DNA from: Leptospira weilii serovar Ranarum str. ICFT
GTDB lineage: Bacteria; Spirochaetota; Leptospiria; Leptospirales; Leptospiraceae
DNA: 64,000 nucleotides
Assembly: GCF_000332415.1 (NCBI RefSeq)
Contig: NZ_AOHC02000013.1
Coordinates: 18,569 to 82,568, forward strand
Direction of reading: 5' to 3'
Every line of letters starts with the position of its first letter. Position 1 is the first letter of the stretch. Position numbers and translations under genes: made by a program. This document shows positions 55,969 to 64,000 of the stretch, piece by piece. The notes under the pieces are model-generated. The model made no database searches. It was not told the origin of the DNA and saw only the letters and a program-made list of their open reading frames with translations.

Positions 55969-56293
55969 AGAATACCTTTAGAATAACACTGATCGAAAAG
56001 CGAATCTTGGTCAAGAATGAAATGAACCGATCGCTCTCCAACTTTGACCTCGTGTCTTAAAGATCGTTCCGCCGAGCCCGAATTCTAAAACAAAATTTAG
56101 AAGAAAGGTCGATCTAACTAAAAATAAAACGGATTCAGGCGCTTCGATCGGCGTTTAGGTTTTAGGACTTTACACCGTTCGATGTCCGGAATTTGATTTA
56201 CAGCTTGTGGAATCGTCCTTTAGGATTTTTTTTTCGGTTCTCGGATTGTTTCGGTGTTTATAACCATTATGATTTTTTTTGGGCGAGGTAGGG
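55969..56293. other. Divergent promoter gap
   Basis: 325 bases between the lipoprotein and histidine kinase genes. Contains one TTAGGACTTTAC 12-mer (56162-56173) and AT-rich promoter-like DNA; no gene or strong hairpin. Confidence 0.45.
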
Positions 56294-59200
56294 ATGCACG
56301 TCATCATTCAACGGCTTGAAACTCTTTTTGAATCGATTCCTCTGCCGATTCTTGAAATTTGGGGACTTCTGGGATTTATCGTAGGATTCTCTTTTATGAT
56401 TTCCGCGTTCACCGGTTTTCGTTTGAAAATCGCAGGCGGTCTCGGTTTTAAAAGAGAAAGACAGTTTTGGGACACACAGGCCCTTTTGAGTATTCCTTTT
56501 ACGTTCGTATTCATTTTTATCACGGGTTATTTGGGTTCTTTTATCGTTTTAGTTCCGGGAGCTCAAACCTTCGAGTCTCTCAAAGATCTTTCCGTTTTTC
56601 TTTGTATCCTTTTGTTCGGTTACCCCGCGTTGATTGCGGTTCCGTTTGCGTATGCGCTTTCGGATTTGATCGAAGGAGTTCCTCCCGATTTTTTACTCGA
56701 TTGGCTCGTGGGTTACTTCATCAATCCTTCTTGTTTTTGGATCGCGTATCGATTGATCGGAAAGGATCCGAATTTTACGAAGATCAAGGTTTGGTTTAAG
56801 TATTTTCTTTTTGTGATCGTCTTTATGACGATCGAACCGCAACTCTGGGGTTATCTTTGTTCCAAACAATTCTCGCCCTCGATCTCTTATAGAAGTATCA
56901 CACCCGCTTTATTTTTTACGACTTCGATCACTTGGGTGATCGCACCGTTTGCGATGTTTGCAGCGCTTCCTCTCGCTCGTAAATACGGAATGTTTTGGGC
57001 GGAGATTCCGGGACACGTTCGAGAATCCTATTTTGATCTTAAGAAATTTCACTGGGAAAAAAAGAACGGCGGGGAGGACGAAAATTCGATCCAAGGTTTG
57101 CCGATCCGTATGTTTTTGGTGGCCCCGTTTATTCTTCTTGTTTTGGTTATGGTCGGAGCGACCGCGTATTTAAATCTGAAAAGCTCCGAGATGGCGGCGG
57201 ATAAACTCGCGGGAAGATTACATCAGGAAATATCGGAAAGTATCAATCTTCATTTGGATCAGTATCTCGAAAAAAAACAAAAGGAGAACGAGTCGGTACG
57301 TTTGAGCGGAATCCGTCGTCTTCTAAAATCCACGAACCTCGCGGCACACGGCCGTGCGATCATCATCGATCGTTTGGGACGGGTGGTCGCGTCTTCCAAG
57401 GCGGAGAAAAAAAACGAGACGGATCCGAACGAGGATCCGGTGACCGCAAACGCCATCCGTACGCTTCAAAGTAAATTAGGAAATTTGAATGTACTTTACG
57501 AGCCGATTCAGTTTCGATTCGACGTGGTTACCGCAAAACCGTTGTCTCTGGAAACCTGGCTTACTCAAGCGACTCCGTATCAGGACAATAGCGGGAATAC
57601 CAATTGGATCCTGATCACTTCGATTCCTTCCGCGTATTATCTGGAAGGGGTGAGGGTAGGAAGCAGTCAATCGGCGATGGTGTTCGCGGTCGCTTTGACT
57701 TCCTCGCTTTTGATCGCCGCGTTTCTTGCGGGAATTGTAACGTCGCCCATAAGGAGAATCTCGAACGCGAGCGTGGAAATGGCTAAGGGAGATTTCGACC
57801 AAAGAGTTCCCCCGAGTCGATTGGAAGAATTGGGATCTCTTTCTCTTACGTTCAATCACATGGCCGAACAACTTCAGGAATCGTTTGGAAGGACGAAATC
57901 CAGCGAAGAACAATTCAGGGATCTTGTGGATACAACTCCCGGAATCGTTTGGGAAGCGGACGCTTCCACGTCTCAGTTCACGTTCGTGAGCCAGCAAGTG
58001 GTGGATACGCTCGGTTATTCGGTGGAAGATTGGAACAAACCCGGATTTTGGGCGGATCATCTGCATCCGGAAGATAAGATATGGGCCGTGGATTTCCGAA
58101 TCAATCGTACTAAAAAAATGGAAGCCTACGACTTCGAATATCGATTTATGAGGAACGACGGAACCGTCGTCTGGCTCAGGGACATCGTAAAGGTGATCGT
58201 AAAAGATAACAAACCGAAGTGGTTGCGCGGCGTTACGGTGGACATCACGGAAAGGAAACAAATCGAAGAGAAACTTTTGGAAAGAAATAGGTTCATCGAA
58301 TCGATTTTGGACATCACTCCCGATATATTATATATTTATGATATTGAAGAGAAAAAATACGTCTACATCAACGACGGGATCGAAATCGTTCTAGGATATT
58401 CCGCAATGGATATCAAAAGTATGGGAGAACGGATGATTTCAAATCTGATGCATCCGGAGGATTTTCAAAAATACGACGCCGAAATAGTGCCCCAATACGG
58501 GAAGGCAAACGATAAGGATATTATAGAAAACTCATATAGAATGAAACACCAGGACGGCGGGGCATGGAGATGGCTCATTTCCAGGGAAAGAGTTTATAAA
58601 AGAAACGCGGCCGGTGTTCCGAAACGGATTTTCGGAATCATCTACGATATCACCAAAAGTAAGGAAGCGGAAGAAACGATTCTGGATCTGAACGCCAATC
58701 TGGAAAGAAAAATCGACGTTAGAACCGAAGAACTCCGTAAATCCAACTCGGATTTGAGAGATGCGGTGAATCATCTCGAAAAGATCATGAAGGAATTGAA
58801 AGACGCACAAGATCAACTGCTTCTTTCCGAAAAATTGGCCGCTCTGGGACAACTCGCAGCGGGGATGACCCACGAGTTGAATACTCCGTTAGGCGCGATC
58901 GCGTCTTCCAACAGGGCCGTTTTGGAGATTCTTCAGAAAGAATTAAAAGGAATTCCCGAAATTCTTTCGAGTTTTAACGAAAAAGAATCGGAACAGTTCA
59001 ACGTTCTTTTAGAGGAAAGTTTAAAGGACGCGTTTCAATCCGAAATTATTCCGGATCGAAGTTTGAAAAAAGATCTGCTTCAGATGTTTAAAGAAGCGGG
59101 AATGGACGACTACGGCGACGTGACCAATACGGTTTTGGATATCGGAGTCTATCGACTTGGTGAAAGGCTCGTCGAACTTTTGGGATCGGAAAAAAGAACG

Positions 59201-59788
59201 ATTCTTTTAAATACCGTCGCTTCCCTTTCCACGATCGTTCGACTAAGCAACGTTATTTCCATAGCAAGCGGTAAGGCTTCTCACGTTGTGGAGGCTTTGA
59301 AAAATTATTTGAATCCGGGAGGAAGCGAACAGGACGAGGATATCGTTCCGGTGGATATAAAGTCCGAGATTGAAACGATACTCACCTTGTATCATACTAA
59401 AATTAAATACGGAGTTGAGATCGTAAAAGATTATAAAACGGCGGGGCTTTGTCTCGGAAACGGGAATAAGCTCAATCAAGTTTGGATCAATCTTTTAAAT
59501 AATGGTTTGCAATCCATGAATTACCAAGGGAAGATTGAAATCGGCCTGGAAGAAAAAGATTCTTGGATCGTCACTTCCTTTGTCGATTCCGGCGGAGGTA
59601 TTCCGGATTCGGTAAAAGATAAGATTTTCGAACCTTTTTTCACCACGAAAAAACAAGGTGAGGGGATCGGTTTAGGGCTGGATATCTGCAAAAAGATCAT
59701 AGAGAAGATGGGCGGTAAAATAGAGTTTGAGAGTGTTCCCGGAAGAACGAAGTTCAGCGTGTGGTTGAAGTCCGCACGTTCTGTATAA
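56294..59788 (+). CDS. Membrane-bound hybrid-sensing histidine kinase with PAS domains
   Basis: ATG 56294 has GAGG eight bases before it (a TTG at 56279 is the alternative). Order of parts: a seven-helix N-terminal membrane domain, a cytoplasmic stretch, a membrane helix, a large external domain ([16 protein letters not shown] onward), a membrane helix, HAMP ([19 protein letters not shown]), two PAS/PAC units ([28 protein letters not shown]), a coiled coil, HisKA with phospho-His in [15 protein letters not shown], and HATPase ([43 protein letters not shown]). 1164 residues. A long insert follows HisKA. The receiver gene follows directly, so it is the probable partner. Confidence 0.92.
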   Translation: MHVIIQRLETLFESIPLPILEIWGLLGFIVGFSFMISAFTGFRLKIAGGLGFKRERQFWDTQALLSIPFTFVFIFITGYLGSFIVLVPGAQTFESLKDLSVFLCILLFGYPALIAVPFAYALSDLIEGVPPDFLLDWLVGYFINPSCFWIAYRLIGKDPNFTKIKVWFKYFLFVIVFMTIEPQLWGYLCSKQFSPSISYRSITPALFFTTSITWVIAPFAMFAALPLARKYGMFWAEIPGHVRESYFDLKKFHWEKKNGGEDENSIQGLPIRMFLVAPFILLVLVMVGATAYLNLKSSEMAADKLAGRLHQEISESINLHLDQYLEKKQKENESVRLSGIRRLLKSTNLAAHGRAIIIDRLGRVVASSKAEKKNETDPNEDPVTANAIRTLQSKLGNLNVLYEPIQFRFDVVTAKPLSLETWLTQATPYQDNSGNTNWILITSIPSAYYLEGVRVGSSQSAMVFAVALTSSLLIAAFLAGIVTSPIRRISNASVEMAKGDFDQRVPPSRLEELGSLSLTFNHMAEQLQESFGRTKSSEEQFRDLVDTTPGIVWEADASTSQFTFVSQQVVDTLGYSVEDWNKPGFWADHLHPEDKIWAVDFRINRTKKMEAYDFEYRFMRNDGTVVWLRDIVKVIVKDNKPKWLRGVTVDITERKQIEEKLLERNRFIESILDITPDILYIYDIEEKKYVYINDGIEIVLGYSAMDIKSMGERMISNLMHPEDFQKYDAEIVPQYGKANDKDIIENSYRMKHQDGGAWRWLISRERVYKRNAAGVPKRIFGIIYDITKSKEAEETILDLNANLERKIDVRTEELRKSNSDLRDAVNHLEKIMKELKDAQDQLLLSEKLAALGQLAAGMTHELNTPLGAIASSNRAVLEILQKELKGIPEILSSFNEKESEQFNVLLEESLKDAFQSEIIPDRSLKKDLLQMFKEAGMDDYGDVTNTVLDIGVYRLGERLVELLGSEKRTILLNTVASLSTIVRLSNVISIASGKASHVVEALKNYLNPGGSEQDEDIVPVDIKSEIETILTLYHTKIKYGVEIVKDYKTAGLCLGNGNKLNQVWINLLNNGLQSMNYQGKIEIGLEEKDSWIVTSFVDSGGGIPDSVKDKIFEPFFTTKKQGEGIGLGLDICKKIIEKMGGKIEFESVPGRTKFSVWLKSARSV

Positions 59789-59811
59789 ACGGAGAAGATC
59801 TTTTGAAAGAT

Positions 59812-60210
<399 letters not shown>

Positions 60211-60320
60211 TGCGACATCGAATCTTTGAATCCGAAGAAGTCCGTATTTGAAATTTCATTTGCAGGCTTCCACACGTCCAAGGACCTCGTATTCAAAGAA
60301 GATCTCTTGGGGAGAATTGA

Positions 60321-61337
<1,017 letters not shown>

Positions 61338-61370
61338 GGGTTAGGAATTAGCGGTTAGGGATTAGGGATT
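61338..61370. repeat. Short TTAGG-type tandem repeat
   Basis: GGGGTTAGGAATTAGCGGTT followed by AGGGATTAGGGATTT: four TTAG-containing units of eight to nine bases. A related GTGGTTAGTGGCGAGTAG stretch lies at about 19902-19922. Probably slip-prone simple repeat. Confidence 0.45.
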
Positions 61371-61411
61371 TGTGTAGCGTTCTAGAAAAAATTGTCAGTG
61401 AGGTAGGAAAA

Positions 61412-61600
61412 ATGACAACGATCAAGCGTTACGGTGAAGCGTTCAAGAGAAAAGTAATCCAGGAAATAGAGTCTGGAAAGTATAGCCAGAATCAAGCGAT
61501 GAAATACTACGGAATCAGCGGTTCCGTGACAATCCGAGGTTGGCTAAAAAGTATGGAAAGAATCATCTGATGAGTAAGGTAGTCGAATTCGGTTTATTCT
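61412..61600 (+). pseudogene. IS3-family transposase orfA relic, frameshifted and truncated
   Basis: ATG 61412 with AGGTAGG upstream starts [20 protein letters not shown], the helix-turn-helix start of IS3-group OrfA, followed by [20 protein letters not shown]. At about 61540 the homologous reading continues in another frame ([13 protein letters not shown]) and then ends in unrelated DNA, with no orfB. A frameshift plus deletion has killed the element. The promoter and ribosome-binding site look intact, so a short peptide might still be made. Confidence 0.75.
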
Positions 61601-62041
61601 ATTCTTTTAATGATTTTAAAGAAACTCAAACGGCTCTCAATCAAAGCCGTCTTTCTTTACAACTATGTTCGACTTTATCACATCTTGGTTTTTTAACTCC
61701 TCAAATTGTTCACATCGCTTCATAATTTCTGTCGACCTTTTTTAGGACTTTACAAATTTTCCGATTTTTATCTATAAAAACACGGAAGAGATCCGAACTG
61801 GCCGTTGTTTAAAAACATAGGAGTTCCCACATTTTTGTGAAACTCGGTGTCTCGCTTTTAACCGGCGTTCGAGATTTTGGGACAAACTCTTATTGTTATA
61901 GGAACGAGTCAGTAATACCACTCAAATGGCCCGTTTTATTCCGCGTCCCTTATACTCCGATATTCTCCGGAATATAAACTGAATTTTTTAATTTCGAATT
62001 TAAAGACTAAAAGATGAAATTTGCCTGTATAATAAAGAAGT
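61601..62041. other. Gap between the IS3 relic and the DUF1566 lipoprotein
   Basis: No gene. Includes a small stem ACGGCT...AGCCGT near 61628-61648 with a T-rich follow-up, a TTAGGACTTTAC 12-mer (61742-61753) and a TAGGAGTTCCCACA motif (61818-61831). The latter two are members of the dispersed motif families. Confidence 0.45.
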
Positions 62042-63379
62042 ATGCGTTTTCATTTTTTGAGCAAAAACAATTTTCAAAACGATATGAATTCTTTGCGCGT
62101 AATCAAATCTCAAAGATATGTTTTTGAGATTCGGCATGGACTTCCCATACAACGTTCAAACTTTTCTAAATATACGAATGTAATTTTTGGAATCTTAGTT
62201 GTATGTCTTTTGAATTGCGTTCATCGGCCGGAAAAACCGGACCTCCCGTACGCCATATTTCAACAACTACTCAAACCTAACTCAGGCTCCTCCGACTCCT
62301 CCGACAATCTGCCTGAATGTCCGGGACCTAATTTGAATTTCACCCCGGCGGCTGTAACGGATACAGGACAAAACCAATGCTGGGATACAACGGGAACCCT
62401 CGTCGCTTGTGCGGGCACTGGTCAGGATGGAGAATTCAACGACACACCGAATACACGCTCCTTTAGCACACCTGCACAACACTGTAGGTATCCCAACGAC
62501 TACACAACTCTGGATCTAGTACATGGTTTAACTTGGAAAACCTGCGCTCAGGGACTTAGCGGAGCGGATTGTTCGGTGGGAGTGATCACTCCCATCACTT
62601 GGAACAATGCAGACGCGGGAGCTGCGGGAAGTTGTGCGGAACTCAATACTCTCAATAATGGTCGCGGCTACGCGGGAAAAACCGACTGGAGAATCCCCTC
62701 CATCCGGGAGCTTAGTTCTCTCATAAATAGTTCTGCCGCCGTCCCTCACATAGATGCGGCGGCGTTCCCGAATACCAATGCCTTAGTCCCATACATATCG
62801 AATACGACTCGAGTCCCTTTACCGGGTCAAGTGTTTGAGAGCGATTTTGCAGTGGGAAGCCATGCATTCAGCGTAGGCAAAAGCGTGGTTCGGTATTTGC
62901 GTTGTGTTTCGGGAAATCCGATTCCCGCGCCTTCGTTTGTGGACAATTCTTTTTTACCTCCTCCAGCGGTTGCAACGGAGACGATTTTCGATCAGAATAC
63001 CGGACTTCTTTGGCAAAAGTGCACAGCCGGACTTACAGGAGCAGGCTGTGCTGTAGGTGCAGCTAATGCAATCACTTGGGCGGGCGCGCTCACCTATTGT
63101 GATATTCTCAATTTTGCTGGTCGCACCGACTGGAGATTGCCAAATGCAAGCGAAATGATCAGCATCGTTGATTATTCCGCGCCTGCGGCTCCGTTTATCT
63201 TTGGACCTTTTTCTAACACTCCTGTGACCGCAGTTCCCTTTTGGACTTCCACAACCGGATCAGGGCCGGGGCTCGCCCGTGCATTCGGCTTTTACCCCGC
63301 CGGTAGTGGGCAATCGCTCAATGCTCTCAAAGGATTGGGGACGACTGGATACGTCCGCTGCGTAACGGATGGGCCTTAA
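62042..63379 (+). CDS. DUF1566 (Lcl-type) lipoprotein with two repeat domains
   Basis: Hydrophobic VIFGILVVCLLNC with a lipidatable Cys lies about 58 residues from the first ATG; ATG 62084 is an alternative start, but no start nearer the signal is seen, so the N-terminus is unusually long. Two DUF1566 units follow: LVHGLTWKTCAQGLSGADC ... GKTDWRIPSIRELSSLI ... YLRCVSG, then NTGLLWQKCTAGLTGAGC ... GRTDWRLPNASEMISIV ... GYVRCVTDG. The domain is a C-type-lectin-like surface fold with paired Cys. 445 residues. Surface exposure and binding role are inferred from the family. Confidence 0.85.
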   Translation: MRFHFLSKNNFQNDMNSLRVIKSQRYVFEIRHGLPIQRSNFSKYTNVIFGILVVCLLNCVHRPEKPDLPYAIFQQLLKPNSGSSDSSDNLPECPGPNLNFTPAAVTDTGQNQCWDTTGTLVACAGTGQDGEFNDTPNTRSFSTPAQHCRYPNDYTTLDLVHGLTWKTCAQGLSGADCSVGVITPITWNNADAGAAGSCAELNTLNNGRGYAGKTDWRIPSIRELSSLINSSAAVPHIDAAAFPNTNALVPYISNTTRVPLPGQVFESDFAVGSHAFSVGKSVVRYLRCVSGNPIPAPSFVDNSFLPPPAVATETIFDQNTGLLWQKCTAGLTGAGCAVGAANAITWAGALTYCDILNFAGRTDWRLPNASEMISIVDYSAPAAPFIFGPFSNTPVTAVPFWTSTTGSGPGLARAFGFYPAGSGQSLNALKGLGTTGYVRCVTDGP

Positions 63380-63726
63380 GATATTTCTAAGCCGGAAACG
63401 AACGATCGATAAACACCTATGACGAAGGTTAGAGCTTAGAGCCTGTCCCAAAACGTAAAACAATCGCGGAGATTCGCGGCCATTCCGATAAAATCGGACG
63501 GTTGGCGGACAAACTCTTAGTTCACAACAAACGAGCCTAACGCTTAGAATGCAGAGGATCCTCGCTTTTATAGACGTTTGCTCTGTGAGTGCGAGGAAAC
63601 TTTTACAATTTTAAACGTATAAAAAGATTATGTAAAAGTTATGGACCATCCAAGGAAGGTGGACCGAAAAGGCTTGGGCTTTATTACGATTTTTTATCTC
63701 GAGAATCGGTTGAGAATTTTATAGAA

Positions 63727-63761
63727 TAACGTGAGTTCGACGGTTGAAATCTTGGGCGAAT
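63727..63761 (+). repeat. Partial copy of the MITE-like element's left end
   Basis: TAACGTGAGTTCG is identical to 44040-44052 and, after 11 variable bases, TTGGGCGAAT recurs at the same offset. The right end is not found before the window edge. Confidence 0.6.
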
Positions 63762-63763
63762 AA

Positions 63764-63823
63764 GAAACTCAGGTGCGTTCGCTCCCTGAACGCCAACCCA
63801 TAGGAAGGCGTTCACTGAGTTTC
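63764..63823. repeat. Nested hairpin within the right-end repeat block
   Basis: GAAACTCAG at 63764-63772 pairs with CTGAGTTTC at 63815-63823 and inside it TGAACGCC at 63787-63794 pairs with GGCGTTCA at 63807-63814. Both stems are perfect, giving a two-part stem structure of about 60 bases. Confidence 0.5.
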
Positions 63824-64000
63824 CTGGGTCGCTCCGCAGCTCGCGAATTTCATAGCTAAAATGGGCTCGCGACCTAACGTTGCGACAGCAGGCAGCAACG
63901 TTTTGAGTTTCCCGAGCGACCGTAGAAGCGAGACGCTGAGTTGTTCGCTTGAACTAAAGTGTTGCTCCTGCGGTCGCAACATAATGTTCCAATTCCTTCG

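Larger units (their letters stand above)
63380..64000. other. Repeat-rich, gene-free right end
   Basis: No coding frame. From 63727 the sequence begins with the same 35 bases as the MITE-like element at 44040. Between 63745 and 63960 lies a dense block of short inverted pieces, the best being 63764-63823. The text GAGCCTGTCCCAAAACG near 63438 may be the edge of another dispersed element. The block continues to the window edge. Confidence 0.5.

Noticed and set aside
61540..61725. Separate 61-codon gene after the IS3 relic
   Set aside because: Its first part is simply the orfA relic continuing in a shifted frame; the rest is non-coding.

Overview
The window reads as chromosomal DNA of a Leptospira species. 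The evidence is the abundance of spirochaetal lipoproteins with loose lipoboxes, a leucine-rich-repeat protein ending in the typical leptospiral SSQEKERIRKLLP tail, a two-copy DUF1566 lipoprotein, an LpxD, several HATPase-only regulators, and intergenic DNA full of short dispersed repeats. The moderate GC content suggests one of the higher-GC pathogenic-clade species, but the species cannot be fixed from sequence alone. About 50 protein genes and two tRNA genes are supported. Most of the window is ordinary housekeeping DNA; the accessory signal lies in the gaps and in a few gene pairs.

Layout. 1-4.9 kb: the visible part of an ECF sigma factor, the eroded 3' end of a lipoprotein gene beside an intact paralogue, and recQ. 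4.9-9.0 kb: mnmC with an upstream envelope protein gene, and dusA divergently. 9.1-11.9 kb is the most accessory-looking stretch: a collapsed LRR gene, an inverted-repeat element, and a two-gene unit that joins an ImmA/IrrE metallopeptidase to a class III nucleotide-cyclase-like protein. 11.9-19.7 kb: a processive GT2 glycosyltransferase, then a tightly packed seven-gene run (Cys-motif protein, RnfC-like, RnfD-like, EIIA-Ntr, two DppB/DppC-like permeases, PEGA protein). 19.9-22.2 kb: aroE-folC. 22.3-31.4 kb: a membrane protein, a WaaE-like glycosyltransferase with a HATPase protein, then a six-gene run (amidohydrolase-like protein lacking metal ligands, S1 protein, trmL, anti-sigma-like kinase, uvrB, rhomboid).

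31.5-43.9 kb: lipoproteins, a serine beta-lactamase-fold hydrolase, DJ-1/PfpI and HAD proteins, an HExxH lipoprotein, a LysR regulator divergent from leuCD with a palindrome between them, lpxD and an EamA transporter. 43.9-50.3 kb: a 201-bp MITE-like element, then a glutathione-peroxidase-like protein, a ChaN-like protein, a PBP1A with an N-terminal zinc ribbon, and a secreted protein. 50.3-55 kb: tRNA-Thr and tRNA-Tyr with a duplicated tRNA 3' end, the N-terminal half of a split transketolase, a SirB1-type protein, a polyprenyl synthase and an SRPBCC protein. 55.2-64 kb: a low-complexity lipoprotein, a large PAS histidine kinase with a stand-alone receiver, an MBL-fold hydrolase, an IS3 relic, the DUF1566 lipoprotein and a repeat-rich end.

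How the parts work together: leuC and leuD form one enzyme, probably under the divergent LysR gene. The kinase and receiver form a two-component pair. MnmC, DusA and TrmL all modify tRNA. RecQ and UvrB serve DNA repair. PBP1A, LpxD and the glycosyltransferases build the envelope. The best candidate for an undescribed system is the ImmA/IrrE-cyclase pair at 9.9-11.3 kb. Its cyclase keeps both metal-binding Asp residues and the adenine-selecting Lys/Asp pair, and its operon is preceded by a terminator-like hairpin. No effector gene adjoins it, so a defence role is only a hypothesis.
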